DNA of 64,000 nt from Nocardioides panzhihuensis (GCF_013408335.1 NZ_JACBZR010000001.1:4565501-4629500), one strand, 5' to 3'. Positions 1-8,070 are shown, counted from the first letter of the stretch. Notes: generated by a model from the sequence alone, not told the origin. Made by a program: numbers and translations.

Positions 1-1745
1 TTCTGCCCGATCAGCCGCTGCCCGACGACGGACTCCATCTCGAGCAGCTTGGCCTGCTCGCCCTGGAGCATCTTGCCGGTCGGGATGCCGGTCCAGGCCT
101 CGACCACCTCGGCGATCTGCTGGGCGGCGACCTCCTCGCCGACCAGCCGTTCGGTGACCTGCTCCTCCTCCGACTCCGAGGCCGCCTCGGCGATCTGCTG
201 CTCGAGCGCCGGGATCTTGCCGTAGAGGATCTCCGAGGCCTCCCCCAGCGACCCCTCGCGCTGGAGCCGCTCGGCCTCGCTGCGCAGGGCGTCGAGCTGC
301 TTGCGCAGCGCGCCCTCTCCCTCGAGAGAGGCCTTCTCCCGCTCCCAGCGAGCCTCCAGGCCGCGCAGCTGCTCCTCCTTGTCGGCGAGCTCCTTGCGCA
401 GCGCGGCGTGGCGCTCCAGCGAGGCGTCGTCGGACTCCTTGGAGAGCGCGAACTCCTCCATCTTCAGCCGGTCGACGGCGCGCCGCAGCTGGTCGATCTC
501 CTCGGGAGACGACTCGATCTCCATCCGCAGCCGGGACGCCGCCTCGTCGATGAGGTCGATCGCCTTGTCGGGCAGCTGGCGGCCGGTGATGTAGCGGTCG
601 GACAGGGACGCGGCAGCCACCAGAGCGGCATCGGTGATGCGGACACCGTGGTGCGCCTCGTACTTCTCCTGGATCCCGCGCAGGATCTGCACGGTGTCCT
701 CCACCGACGGCTCACCGACGAAGACCTGCTGGAAGCGGCGCTCCAGCGCCGGGTCCTTCTCGATGCGCTCGCGGTACTCGTCGAGCGTCGTGGCACCGAT
801 CATGTGGAGCTCGCCGCGCGCGAGCATCGGCTTGAGCATGTTGCCGGCGTCCATCGCGGAGTCGCCGCCGGCGCCGGCGCCGACGACGGTGTGCAGCTCG
901 TCGATGAAGGTGATGACCTGGCCCTCGGCGGCCTTGATCTCCTCCAGGACGGCCTTGAGTCGCTCCTCGAACTGGCCGCGGAACTGCGCTCCGGCGACCA
1001 TCGCCGCCAGGTCGAGCGAGAGGACACGGCGGCCCTTGAGGGAGTCGGGTACGTCGCCGGCGATGATCCGCTGCGCGAGCCCTTCGACGACGGCGGTCTT
1101 GCCGACGCCGGGCTCGCCGATGAGGACCGGGTTGTTCTTGGTGCGCCGGGAGAGCACCTGGATGACGCGACGGATCTCGGAGTCACGGCCGATGACCGGG
1201 TCGAGCTTGCCGCGCTCGGCGGCCTCGGTGAGGTCCTGGGAGTACTTCTCGAGGGCCTCGTAGGAGTCCTCGGCATCCTGGCTGGTCACCCGGCGGTTGC
1301 CGCGGACCGCTTTCAGCGAATCGCGCAGCCCCTTCTCGCTCAGCCCGGCGCCCTTGAGCACCTTCTGCGCCGACGACTCGACCGTGGCCAGCGAGATCAG
1401 CAGATGCTCGGTGGCGGCATAGTCGTCCTTCAGGGACGTGGCCAGCGTGATCGCCCCGGCCAGGACACGGGTCAGCGAACCCGAGGCAGCGGGCTGCTGC
1501 ACCGTGGACCCGCTGGCACGCGGAAGCCCGGCGAGGGCGGTGGCCGCCGTGCGTGACAGCTCCTCGGCGTCCACACCGGACTTGGTGACCATCGACGTGG
1601 CGGTGCCCTCGTCCTGCTGCAGCAGCGCGACGAGCAGGTGGATCGGCTCGGTCGTGGTGTTGCCCGCCGTCGTGGCGGACAGCTGCGCGGCCTCGATCGC
1701 CTCGCGAGCCTTGGTGGTGAACTTCTCTGCCGAAAACTGGCTCAT
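1..1745 (-). CDS. clpB: ATP-dependent chaperone ClpB (5' part; gene runs off the left edge)
   Basis: Disaggregase of the Hsp100 family that works with DnaK to rescue aggregated proteins in the cytoplasm. The visible 581 codons begin [20 protein letters not shown]. They hold the duplicated Clp N-domain (about residues 5-145), the first AAA+ module with Walker A GEPGVGKT at 210-217 and Walker B ITFIDELH, and then the coiled-coil middle domain rich in Leu/Arg/Glu, ending as the second AAA+ module begins. The ATG at 1745 has an AGGAGGAG Shine-Dalgarno upstream. A HAIR operator 80 nt upstream places it under HspR, whose gene is also in this window. The second nucleotide-binding domain and stop lie outside. 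Confidence 0.97.
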   Translation of the reverse strand, partial: MSQFSAEKFTTKAREAIEAAQLSATTAGNTTTEPIHLLVALLQQDEGTATSMVTKSGVDAEELSRTAATALAGLPRASGSTVQQPAASGSLTRVLAGAITLATSLKDDYAATEHLLISLATVESSAQKVLKGAGLSEKGLRDSLKAVRGNRRVTSQDAEDSYEALEKYSQDLTEAAERGKLDPVIGRDSEIRRVIQVLSRRTKNNPVLIGEPGVGKTAVVEGLAQRIIAGDVPDSLKGRRVLSLDLAAMVAGAQFRGQFEERLKAVLEEIKAAEGQVITFIDELHTVVGAGAGGDSAMDAGNMLKPMLARGELHMIGATTLDEYRERIEKDPALERRFQQVFVGEPSVEDTVQILRGIQEKYEAHHGVRITDAALVAAASLSDRYITGRQLPDKAIDLIDEAASRLRMEIESSPEEIDQLRRAVDRLKMEEFALSKESDDASLERHAALRKELADKEEQLRGLEARWEREKASLEGEGALRKQLDALRSEAERLQREGSLGEASEILYGKIPALEQQIAEAASESEEEQVTERLVGEEVAAQQIAEVVEAWTGIPTGKMLQGEQAKLLEMESVVGQRLIGQ

Positions 1746-1824
1746 CTGTGTCTGCTCTCCTCCTGGGGATGCACCTGAGTCTGTCGCGGATGCCCGTCAC
1801 CCGCATCTATCTCAACACATCAAA

Positions 1825-1845
1825 GTTGAGTCTATTCCACTCAAG
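1825..1845. promoter_or_regulatory. HAIR operator (HspR site) upstream of clpB
   Basis: GTTGAGT-N7-ACTCAAG matches the actinobacterial HspR-associated inverted repeat CTTGAGT-N7-ACTCAAG with one mismatch. It sits between clpB (minus) and the divergent gene at 1901. A nearly identical copy precedes dnaK at 31956-31980, so HspR should repress both. Confidence 0.88.
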
Positions 1846-1900
1846 TTTGGCTTTTTCCATTGCCCTGCCGACTGTGCCGGCGATCGGGCACACTCCTCCC

Positions 1901-2326
1901 GTGGACTCCCGAGGCGCCGTGCGCGAGCAGCTCGCCGCGCGCCAGCGCGAGGTCCTCGACGACCTGCTGGCCGGACGTACGCCGCCGGGGTTCGATCCCG
2001 CCGGGACGACCGCGACGACGCGGGTGCTGCACCACAAGCGCTCCTCGGCCGCCCATCATGCCGCCCCCGAGCTCGACCTGCTCCCGGACTGGCGCGCCCG
2101 CTTCCACGCCTGGGCAGCGCAGCACCCGCAGCAGGGCTGCGCCCACGACGACGTACGCACGTTCCTGGCCACCATCGGCCCCGGCTGGCTCCGCCTGCAC
2201 GAGGTCTACGAGGGCCGGCGCCGGATCGCGCTCACCCACATCTCCGGCCGCCGGGTGCTCACCGTCGGCCTCGGCTCGCAGATCTGGCACCTCAGACGTC
2301 GCACCTGGAAACGGAGCTCCACATGA
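1901..2326 (+). CDS. SCO6045-like C-terminal-domain protein (possible partner of DUF692/peptide system)
   Basis: Soluble 141-residue protein without signal peptide or membrane segment. The N-terminal stretch REQLAARQREVLDDLLAG followed by PPGFDP resembles, from memory, the actinobacterial SCO6045-like domain often seen near DUF692 enzymes; that assignment is recall, not a search. GTG 1901 is chosen because the family-like sequence starts there; upstream in-frame ATG 1748 would run through the clpB operator. Its TGA overlaps the ATG of the next gene (ATGA), so the two are translationally coupled. The partner is a membrane peptide with a Ser/Cys/Gly tail. No catalytic motif is evident; a recognition or scaffold role in peptide modification is inference. 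Confidence 0.6.
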   Translation: MDSRGAVREQLAARQREVLDDLLAGRTPPGFDPAGTTATTRVLHHKRSSAAHHAAPELDLLPDWRARFHAWAAQHPQQGCAHDDVRTFLATIGPGWLRLHEVYEGRRRIALTHISGRRVLTVGLGSQIWHLRRRTWKRSST

Positions 2327-2568
2327 AATCCCTGATCATCATCGCGATCCTCGGTCTGCTCGTCTTCGCGCTGACCAAGGCAGCCGTCGGCGTCGGCCGC
2401 GGCAACCGGCGCCGCCGAGGCCCCCGGAGCCACGGCGGCAGCAACTGCAGCTCGGGCTCGTCGGGCTCCTCCTACGACTCCGGCGACAACCGCCACTCGT
2501 GCAGTAGCTCCTCCTGCAGCAGCTCATCCGGCGGCTCCAGCTGCGGCGGAGGCGGAGGCGGCGACTGA
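2323..2568 (+). CDS. Small membrane peptide with Ser/Cys/Gly-rich C-terminus (candidate MNIO substrate)
   Basis: 81 residues: one N-terminal hydrophobic helix (about residues 3-24), a short basic stretch (RGNRRRRGPR), then a low-complexity tail rich in Ser and Gly with four cysteines (C42, C60, C65, C74) and the terminus SCGGGGGGD. The tail closely resembles the end of the peptide at 22199-22405 (SCGGGD), which directly follows a DUF692 enzyme. It starts at an ATGA overlap with the gene at 1901. The composition recalls actinobacterial membrane proteins with uncomplex Cys/Gly tails (TIGR04222-type neighbourhoods), from memory. It may be a modified natural-product-like precursor; modification is inference. 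Confidence 0.7.
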   Translation: MKSLIIIAILGLLVFALTKAAVGVGRGNRRRRGPRSHGGSNCSSGSSGSSYDSGDNRHSCSSSSCSSSSGGSSCGGGGGGD

Positions 2569-2577
2569 CCCCTCCCC

Positions 2578-2642
2578 GCCGACTCGGCTCATCCTGACCA
2601 GGATCCGCGCCGAGTCAGCTCGTCAGAACGAGCCGACTCGGC
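2578..2642. repeat. 65-bp dispersed palindromic repeat, copy A
   Basis: Same length and order of blocks as 32039-32103, with roughly ten mismatches. A half-site GCCGACTCGGCTCATCCTGA is followed by an imperfect palindrome (2609-2642) built from GCCGAGTCAGCTCGT and its complement. It lies just after the stop of the peptide gene and could act as a transcription terminator or be a REP-type element. Confidence 0.75.
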
Positions 2643-2643
2643 A

Positions 2644-2693
2644 TCAGAAGAGGTCTAGGACGGTGACCTTCCGTCGGCCGTCGACCTTGGCAG
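2644..2693 (-). pseudogene. Orphan 3' end of a Mce-associated protein gene
   Basis: Fifty bases align with 3357-3406, the 3' end of the intact mce-associated gene, with about seven mismatches. The complement reads AKVDGRRKVTVLDLF-stop, against AKVDGQWKVTALDLF-stop in the intact gene. Nothing upstream in this frame continues the similarity. It is therefore a broken duplicate, separated from its source by the 0.66-kb segment that carries the peptidoglycan-binding gene. Confidence 0.75.
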
Positions 2694-2836
2694 ATCCGCT
2701 GACAAGTGGTTGACCCCGCAGGTCGGGAGGTACGGGAAACGTACGGGTTCAAGGCGAGCCGGGTGCACTGTAGAAGTTGGGGGACACCAACGACAGGCAC
2801 GTTCTGCCGGCCCCCACACCAGAAGGTAGTTCTGAC

Positions 2837-3274
2837 ATGAATCGATCCCTCAAACGACTGCTCGCGAGCGCGGCCGCAATGACCAGCATCCTGGTCTCAG
2901 CAGCCACGTTCGCGACCGCCACCCCCGCGAGCGCCGCCGGCGCGTACAACACGTGCAACGGGTCGGTGCGAATGTTCATCGGCAGCATGTACTACAACGT
3001 GCCCGCCTACAACGGTTCCGTGAAGTGCAATCTGGTCTACAACACCGGCTCGTACAGCAACGCCGTCAAGGTTCTCCAGGCAAGCCTGAAGTACTGCGAG
3101 AAGATGTCGTGGATGGACGAGCCCGACGGCTACTACGGCGTTCAGACGTTCTCAGCTGTCGAAGCCGTTCAAGACAAGTACAACCTCGGCATCGACGGGA
3201 CGTACGGCCCACAGACTCGGAACGCAATGAGGCACTACAGCAAGGCCTACGGGTGCGCGAAGCTGTCGTTCTGA
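2837..3274 (+). CDS. Secreted peptidoglycan-binding-domain protein
   Basis: 145-residue exported protein. A Sec signal peptide (MNRSLKRL, then a hydrophobic stretch and an ATPASAAG cleavage region near residue 34) is followed by a domain with four or more cysteines and a PG_binding_1-like helix repeat (SNAVKVLQASLKY ... DGYYGVQTFSAVEAVQDKYN, then GIDGTYGPQTRNAMRHY). Such modules bind cell-wall peptidoglycan; no hydrolase domain is attached. ATG 2837 is preceded by AGAAGG. The base composition is visibly less GC-rich than the neighbours. The gene is flanked on both sides by copies of the same mce-associated 3' end, which suggests insertion or acquisition. Confidence 0.8.
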   Translation: MNRSLKRLLASAAAMTSILVSAATFATATPASAAGAYNTCNGSVRMFIGSMYYNVPAYNGSVKCNLVYNTGSYSNAVKVLQASLKYCEKMSWMDEPDGYYGVQTFSAVEAVQDKYNLGIDGTYGPQTRNAMRHYSKAYGCAKLSF

Positions 3275-3356
3275 TCTTCGCCGACGCTGCGATCTGACCG
3301 GCATGAGCGTGCGGGCCGCGGCCGCGGCCCGCGCGCGCTGGCGGAAGGCGCTGGCG

Positions 3357-3860
3357 TCAGAAGAGGTCCAGGGCGGTGACCTTCCACTGGCCGTCCACCT
3401 TGGCCGCTTCCACCGCGATCTGGGCAGCCGAGATGGAGGACTCCTTGTCGGTGGAGCGCTGGGAGGCCTGGTCGAGGAAGACCAGGAGCTCGGCGGAGTC
3501 GGCATCGAGGGACTTGACCGCGGCGACCTGGACCTCGGCGCTGAGCGTGAGCTTCTGACCCGGCGCCTTCTCCTGGAGCTGCTTGAAGAGGAGGTCGTAC
3601 TCCTTGCGGGCGTCGCCCGCCAGGAACTCGTCGGCGGCAGCGGCGGTCGGGCCGGGGTCGGAGAAGTCGTAGGAGAAGACCTGGAGCAGCCCGGTCGAGA
3701 CGGCCGACTGCACCTCGGTGGTGGCCTCGGCGTCGACGACGGCACGGTTGCCGACGTGGTCGGTCTTCCGCTCCCGGTCGGCCTGCCAGAACGCACCCAG
3801 ACCCAGGATCAGGGCGAGCGCGGCGAGGAACGGAGCCCAGCGGCGTACGTAGGTGGTCAT
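3357..3860 (-). CDS. Mce-associated membrane protein (second)
   Basis: 167-residue Mas-type protein. A single N-terminal membrane anchor (about residues 9-25) is followed by an extracytoplasmic domain resembling the Mce-associated family (NTF2-like fold), including the sequence after GNRAVVDAEAT and the C-terminal VDGQWKVTALDLF. Mas proteins are thought to stabilise or assist Mce lipid transporters. It is the last gene of the mce operon; its ATG overlaps the stop of the upstream Mas gene by 4 nt (ATGA). A decayed copy of its 3' end lies at 2644-2693. Confidence 0.85.
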   Translation of the reverse strand: MTTYVRRWAPFLAALALILGLGAFWQADRERKTDHVGNRAVVDAEATTEVQSAVSTGLLQVFSYDFSDPGPTAAAADEFLAGDARKEYDLLFKQLQEKAPGQKLTLSAEVQVAAVKSLDADSAELLVFLDQASQRSTDKESSISAAQIAVEAAKVDGQWKVTALDLF

Positions 3861-4447
3861 GACATGTTCACCGCTACCTGCTCGAGGCTCTCCAGGAGCC
3901 AGTCGTCCCCGACCTTGACCAGGTCGGCCGCGAACCTGTTGCGCTTGACGGTCGGCTCGGCGTCCTCTGCAGAGCCCGACCCGTCGCGGACCGTGATCTC
4001 GACCGCGGCGATCACGGTCGCGCTGTCGTCGTCGAGCTCGGTGACCGCGGCGTCCATCACCGAGCCGGTCGAGATCTTCTTCTGCTCGGCGAGGACCTTG
4101 CGGTCCTCCTCGGTGACACTGGTCAGCTGGTCGTGCAGGGTGCCGGTGGTGACCGCGGCCCAGCCCTTCAGCCCCTCGTCGACCTTGCGGTGGTCGAGCG
4201 AGTTGAGGGTCTCGATGTGGCTGGTCGCGACGATGAGAACCCGGTCACGAAGGGCGGCCTCGTCGACCATCTCCTGGTCGTGGCCGCTCGCCCGCCACCA
4301 GGTCAGCGCACCCGCGACCAGCACGCACAGGGCCACCAGCGGGAGGGCCCAGGCGAGCACCCGGTCACGGGTCGACCTCGGCTCTTCTGTGGTCTCGACA
4401 AGCTCGACCACCTTCGCCTCCCTTCGTCTCTCTACTGTCGTGCTCAT
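3857..4447 (-). CDS. Mce-associated membrane protein (first)
   Basis: 196 residues from ATG 4447 (MSTTVERRREAK). A cytoplasmic head is followed by a transmembrane helix (about 36-58) and an extracytoplasmic Mas-type domain ending in VGDDWLLESLEQVAVNMS. The head includes KVVELVETTEEP, encoded by a REP-like palindrome (4389-4412). Start choice: ATG 4447 overlaps the stop of a 28-residue sORF (ATGA) and has GGAGGTGG just upstream inside that sORF; the longer TTG frame would read through the sORF. Likely part of the Mce lipid-import complex at the membrane. Confidence 0.82.
   Translation of the reverse strand: MSTTVERRREAKVVELVETTEEPRSTRDRVLAWALPLVALCVLVAGALTWWRASGHDQEMVDEAALRDRVLIVATSHIETLNSLDHRKVDEGLKGWAAVTTGTLHDQLTSVTEEDRKVLAEQKKISTGSVMDAAVTELDDDSATVIAAVEITVRDGSGSAEDAEPTVKRNRFAADLVKVGDDWLLESLEQVAVNMS
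4389..4412. repeat. REP-like palindrome inside a coding region
   Basis: GTGGTCTCGACAAGCTCGAC with flanking bases forms an imperfect palindrome, a motif dispersed in actinobacterial genomes. Here it encodes VVELVETT in the cytoplasmic head of the Mas protein, so it is read in frame and tolerated. Confidence 0.6.
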
Positions 4448-4530
4448 CGGGCCACCTCCGTAGCGCAAGCGCCAGAATACGGACGCGGCCCGCTGAAAGG
4501 TCCAAGGTTCGCTCGCTGACGCTCGCTCAT
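4444..4530 (-). CDS. 28-residue coupled sORF, copy 1 (MSERQR...PRPYSGACATEVA family)
   Basis: ATG 4530 overlaps the stop of the upstream Mce gene by 4 nt, and its TGA overlaps the ATG of the Mas gene by 4 nt. The peptide is MSERQR, eight variable residues, PRPYSGACATEVA and a final Arg. The second copy (23322-23408) has the same length, the same double ATGA coupling and near-identical DNA in both constant blocks. The 3' part carries GGAGGTGG, the ribosome-binding site of the next gene. It may be a coupling leader, a small protein or both. No function is known to me. Confidence 0.65.
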   Translation of the reverse strand: MSERQRANLGPFSGPRPYSGACATEVAR

Positions 4531-5669
4531 CGCTCCCCCATCAGCCCGGCGAGCGTGGTGGGGACGCTAACCGTCTCCGGCTCGACTGTCTCGGTCTTCG
4601 TGGTTTTCGGTACGGCCTTGCAGCCCGCCGCGGTGTTGAACGGCTTGCCCTTGCTCACATCGGTGCCGGCGCGCAGATCGGTGCCCTCGTATCCGAAGAC
4701 GCAGGGCGGCGGGTTGAAGAACGACGGCATCAGGCTCAGCCGCGCCCCGTTGGAGGTGTTGATCGCCCAGCCGATGCTGACCGCCTCCGGCACGGTCACG
4801 AAGGTCGACTCGAGCGCGGCGGCGTTGGTGCCGAAGAGGGTCGCGGGAGTGACCAGGTTGCTCATCAGGATGCCGAGCGGCTGGCCGACCTCCTTGACCA
4901 GCAGCGATATCTCGGTCGCCGCGCCGGGGGCCGCCCCGATCAGGTCGCGCAGGTCCTGGTCGGAGGAGGCGAGCGTCTCGGAGAAGAGCGCGAGGTCGTT
5001 GCTCCAGGCCTTGATGCTGGTCGCCGACTCCTCCTGGGTCTCGAGCACCTGGTCTGAGTTGCGGATCAGGCTTGCAGTGACCAGGAAGTTGCGGTCGGCC
5101 TCCTTCTGGAACGACAGCGACGTGTCGACCAGCTTCCGCAGGTCGGAGCCGGCCCCCTGGGACAGCAGGTAGGACTCGTCGATGGTCGTCACCAGGGCCT
5201 CCTCGGGCACCGAGGCGACGAAGTCACGGCCGGTCTCGATGACCTGGGAGGCGTCGTACGGCAGCGCCTCCTTCCCGGCGGAGAGCCGGTCACCGTCGGA
5301 GAGCCGGTCAGAGCTCACCGCGCCGCCGCGGAGGTCGAGATACTGCTCGCCGATGGCCGACCGGTTGGCGACCTTGACCGTCGCGTCCTTCGGGATCGCG
5401 GGAGCGTCGCCGTCGATCTCCAGGACCGCACGTACGCCGTCGGCCCCTGCCTTCAGGTCGGTCACCTCGCCCACGGGCACCCCGCGGTAGGTCACCTCCG
5501 AGTTCACGAAGAGCCCGCCGCCCTCGGGCAGCGAGACGTCCACGCGATAGGGGTCGTCGAGCAGGTCCAGGCCGACGTAGCGGGCCCCGACATAGCTCGT
5601 GCCGACGAGGGCGAGGGCGACGAAGAGGCCGAGCTTGACGCGTACGCCTCCGGTGAGCCGTTGCATCAT
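4527..5669 (-). CDS. MCE family protein (sixth, MceF position)
   Basis: 380-residue Mce/MlaD protein. An N-terminal membrane anchor (about residues 9-28) is followed by the MCE domain (YRVDVSLPEGGGLFVNSEVTYRGVPVGEVTDL, roughly 40-120) and a helical region that forms the needle or tunnel of the lipid importer. The last part is Cys- and Pro-containing, ending in VPTTLAGLMGER. ATG 5669 overlaps the stop of the lipoprotein gene by 4 nt. It is followed by the coupled 28-residue sORF and two Mas genes. Its position after the lipoprotein corresponds to MceF in mycobacterial operons. Confidence 0.92.
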   Translation of the reverse strand: MMQRLTGGVRVKLGLFVALALVGTSYVGARYVGLDLLDDPYRVDVSLPEGGGLFVNSEVTYRGVPVGEVTDLKAGADGVRAVLEIDGDAPAIPKDATVKVANRSAIGEQYLDLRGGAVSSDRLSDGDRLSAGKEALPYDASQVIETGRDFVASVPEEALVTTIDESYLLSQGAGSDLRKLVDTSLSFQKEADRNFLVTASLIRNSDQVLETQEESATSIKAWSNDLALFSETLASSDQDLRDLIGAAPGAATEISLLVKEVGQPLGILMSNLVTPATLFGTNAAALESTFVTVPEAVSIGWAINTSNGARLSLMPSFFNPPPCVFGYEGTDLRAGTDVSKGKPFNTAAGCKAVPKTTKTETVEPETVSVPTTLAGLMGER

Positions 5670-7024
5670 TCGCTCCCTTCCACGGAGCCGGCGTCAGGGC
5701 CCGAGCCGGTTCCGTCGGGTGAGGACTCGGAGGTCGCCGACTCCGGGCCGGCCGGCGACTCGGACGGCGAGGAGGGCGAGGTCGAAGGCGACGTCGACCC
5801 GGAGCCCGACGGCGACGGATCGCCTGAGGACGGGTCCGAGGACGACGAGCCGTCGGAGGGCAGGATCGACTCCCCCGGGATCGACGGCGAGGACGAGCCC
5901 GGCACCGGTGAGCTGGTCGACGGCAGCAATCCAGGCGGTGCGTCCGACGACCCGGACTGGGAGGAGACCGAGCCGCCGGACGCGCCGTCGGACCCCGGCT
6001 GCAGCCACTCGCAGCCCTTGGACTGACAGCCGGCGGGGGTGCGGAAGTTCGTGACCATGAACAGGTTCATGTAGTCGCCGCGGATCGCATTGAGCACCTC
6101 GTCGGGGAACGGGTAGGTGAAGAGGATCTCCAGCGCATAGGGCAGGTCGGAGCCGGCCTTGGCGAGCTGGTCGAGGATCGGGTCGAGCAGCTTCAGGTCG
6201 GCGACGATGTCGTCCTGGGCCTGGTCGAGGGTGCGGATGGTGACCTTGGACAGCTTGTCGAGCGCCTTCAGCATCGCGATCAGCTGCGGACGCTGGTCGA
6301 CGAGCACCTGCATCCCGGGCGAGAGCCCCTCCAACGCACTGGAGATCTTGTCCTTGTCCTTCTCCAGGGTGACCGCGAGCTCGTTGAGCGACTCGATCGC
6401 CGACGTGATCGAGGTCGACCTCGAGTCGAGGACCGAGACGAAGCGGTTGATCTCCGTCAGGAACGCCTTGATCTCCTCCGGTCGACCGTCGGAGATCTTC
6501 TGCATCTCGCGAGAGATCTCCTGGAACTGCGCGATCCCGCCGCTGTTGAGAACCATCGACAGCGCTCCGAGCACCTCCTCGACCTGCGCGGCCGCCTCGG
6601 TGTCGCCCCGCCCGAGGACCGCGCCATCACCCAGCGGCGAGCCCGCGACCGGCGTGGCGGGCGGGATCAGCGCGATGTACTTCTCGCCGAGCAGCGAGGT
6701 CTGCTGCAGTCGTGCCGTGGTGCCGGCGGGGAGCGGGACGTCGTCCCTGACCACCAGCGACACCCGCGCGCTGCGGCCGTTCTCGGTCAGCCGGATCTTG
6801 GAGACCCGGCCCACGGCGACGTTGTCGATCTTGACGCTGGACTGCGGGACCAGGTCCAGTACGTCGCTGAACTCGGCGCTCAGCGTGATCGGGTCCTTCC
6901 CCACGTCGGCGCCACCGGGGAGCGGCGCCTCATAGACGCCCCCGCTGACGGCACCCAGCCCGCAGCCCGACAGGGTCAGGGCGGCGGCCGCGACGACCGC
7001 TGCGGTTCTGGCCAGGTTCGTCAT
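5666..7024 (-). CDS. MCE family lipoprotein (fifth, MceE/LprK position)
   Basis: 452 residues from ATG 7024 (GTG 7027 is also possible). A lipoprotein signal with lipobox LSGC (TNLARTAAVVAAAALTLSGC) is followed by an MCE domain (PITLSAEFSDVLDLVPQSSVKIDNVAVGRV begins near 45) and a long helical region with repeated Leu and Lys/Asp. The last ~105 residues are an unusual Ser/Pro/Gly/Asp-rich tail, which looks like a flexible cell-wall-spanning extension. The lipoprotein in fifth position is the hallmark of actinobacterial mce operons. It is coupled to both neighbours by short overlaps. Confidence 0.92.
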   Translation of the reverse strand: MTNLARTAAVVAAAALTLSGCGLGAVSGGVYEAPLPGGADVGKDPITLSAEFSDVLDLVPQSSVKIDNVAVGRVSKIRLTENGRSARVSLVVRDDVPLPAGTTARLQQTSLLGEKYIALIPPATPVAGSPLGDGAVLGRGDTEAAAQVEEVLGALSMVLNSGGIAQFQEISREMQKISDGRPEEIKAFLTEINRFVSVLDSRSTSITSAIESLNELAVTLEKDKDKISSALEGLSPGMQVLVDQRPQLIAMLKALDKLSKVTIRTLDQAQDDIVADLKLLDPILDQLAKAGSDLPYALEILFTYPFPDEVLNAIRGDYMNLFMVTNFRTPAGCQSKGCEWLQPGSDGASGGSVSSQSGSSDAPPGLLPSTSSPVPGSSSPSIPGESILPSDGSSSSDPSSGDPSPSGSGSTSPSTSPSSPSESPAGPESATSESSPDGTGSGPDAGSVEGSE

Positions 7025-8070
7025 CACTGCTCCTCTCCAGCTGCGGAGCCGACACCGGGCAGCAGGACCGGCGGCGCGTCCTCGGAGGTCTGACCGGTGA
7101 GGCCGTCACCGGACCAGACGCTCAGCTCGTTCAGGTTGGTGCGGCCGACCAGGGTGTTGGATCCCGGGTCGTAGGCGTTGACGAACTTCTGCAGCACCTG
7201 CGGGATCGTGGCGACCGCCTCCTCGAGCGACTCGTTCTGGTCGACGAGGACCTGGGTCGGCCCGTGCAGGTTCTCGACGCTCGTCTGCATCACGCCCCGG
7301 TTGTCCTCGATGAACGACTCCAGCAGCGCCAGCGCCTCGCCGAGGTTGCTGACCGCGGAGGCGAGGTCGTCGCGGTCCTCGGCGAGATACTCGGTGACCT
7401 GCGCGAACCGGCGGTTGGCGTCCTCGACCCCGTCGTCGTGCTCGAGCAGCGTCTTGTTGAAGGTGTCGAGGTTCTCGACGGTGGCGAAGAAGTCCTGGTC
7501 GACGTCGGCCAGAGTCGCGGAGGCGTCGGCACCTTCCCGGATCACCTGGTTGATGTCGGCGCCCTGCCCGTCGAGGTTGGCCGCGATCACCTCCAGGAAC
7601 CGCGACAGCGCGCCGTTCTGGTTGGCCCCGTCGGGACCGAGCTGCTTGCCGGTCTCGGTCAGCGAGGCGTAGAGGTCGTCGATCTCGACCGGCACGGCGG
7701 TCTCCTCGATGACGGTGCCGCCGCGGAGCTCGGGGCCGTCGACGTACGGCTCGGTGAGCTGCACGAAGCGGTCGGAGACGAGCGTCGGGGCGACGATCAC
7801 GGCCTCGGTGTCGGCCGCGGCGGTCTGGCCGGGGTCGAGCGTCATCGAGACCTTCACGTGCTCGCCGACCGGGGTCACCGAGGTCACCTTCCCCACCGGC
7901 ACGCCGAGGATCTGCACGTCCGAGCCGGGATAGAGCCCCACAGAGGCCTCGAAGAGCGCGGAGAAGGTGGTGCCCTTGCCTCCCTCCCGGACCCCGTACG
8001 CCGCAGCCCACCCGATCACGCCGACGACGGCGACCACGAGGAACCCTGAGATGAACCGACGGAGTCTCAT
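7024..8070 (-). CDS. MCE family protein (fourth, MceD position)
   Basis: 348 residues: N-terminal anchor (about 7-27), MCE domain containing LYPGSDVQILGVPVGKVTSV near residues 47-66, then a long helical segment and a disordered end (GVGSAAGEEQ). It is a subunit of the Mce hexamer that ferries hydrophobic substrate across the periplasm-like space. ATG 8070 overlaps the previous stop by 4 nt; its own stop overlaps the lipoprotein start. Confidence 0.92.
   Translation of the reverse strand: MRLRRFISGFLVVAVVGVIGWAAAYGVREGGKGTTFSALFEASVGLYPGSDVQILGVPVGKVTSVTPVGEHVKVSMTLDPGQTAAADTEAVIVAPTLVSDRFVQLTEPYVDGPELRGGTVIEETAVPVEIDDLYASLTETGKQLGPDGANQNGALSRFLEVIAANLDGQGADINQVIREGADASATLADVDQDFFATVENLDTFNKTLLEHDDGVEDANRRFAQVTEYLAEDRDDLASAVSNLGEALALLESFIEDNRGVMQTSVENLHGPTQVLVDQNESLEEAVATIPQVLQKFVNAYDPGSNTLVGRTNLNELSVWSGDGLTGQTSEDAPPVLLPGVGSAAGEEQ

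Noticed and set aside
408..1556. 382-residue plus-strand frame opposite clpB
   Set aside because: Its composition is the antisense of clpB codons (GC-rich third positions) and it has no ribosome site or domain; clpB explains this stretch.
4444..4468. TTG start giving MRYGGGPMSTTV for the Mas gene
   Set aside because: This frame crosses the 28-residue sORF; the ATG at 4447 coupled by ATGA to that sORF is the better start.
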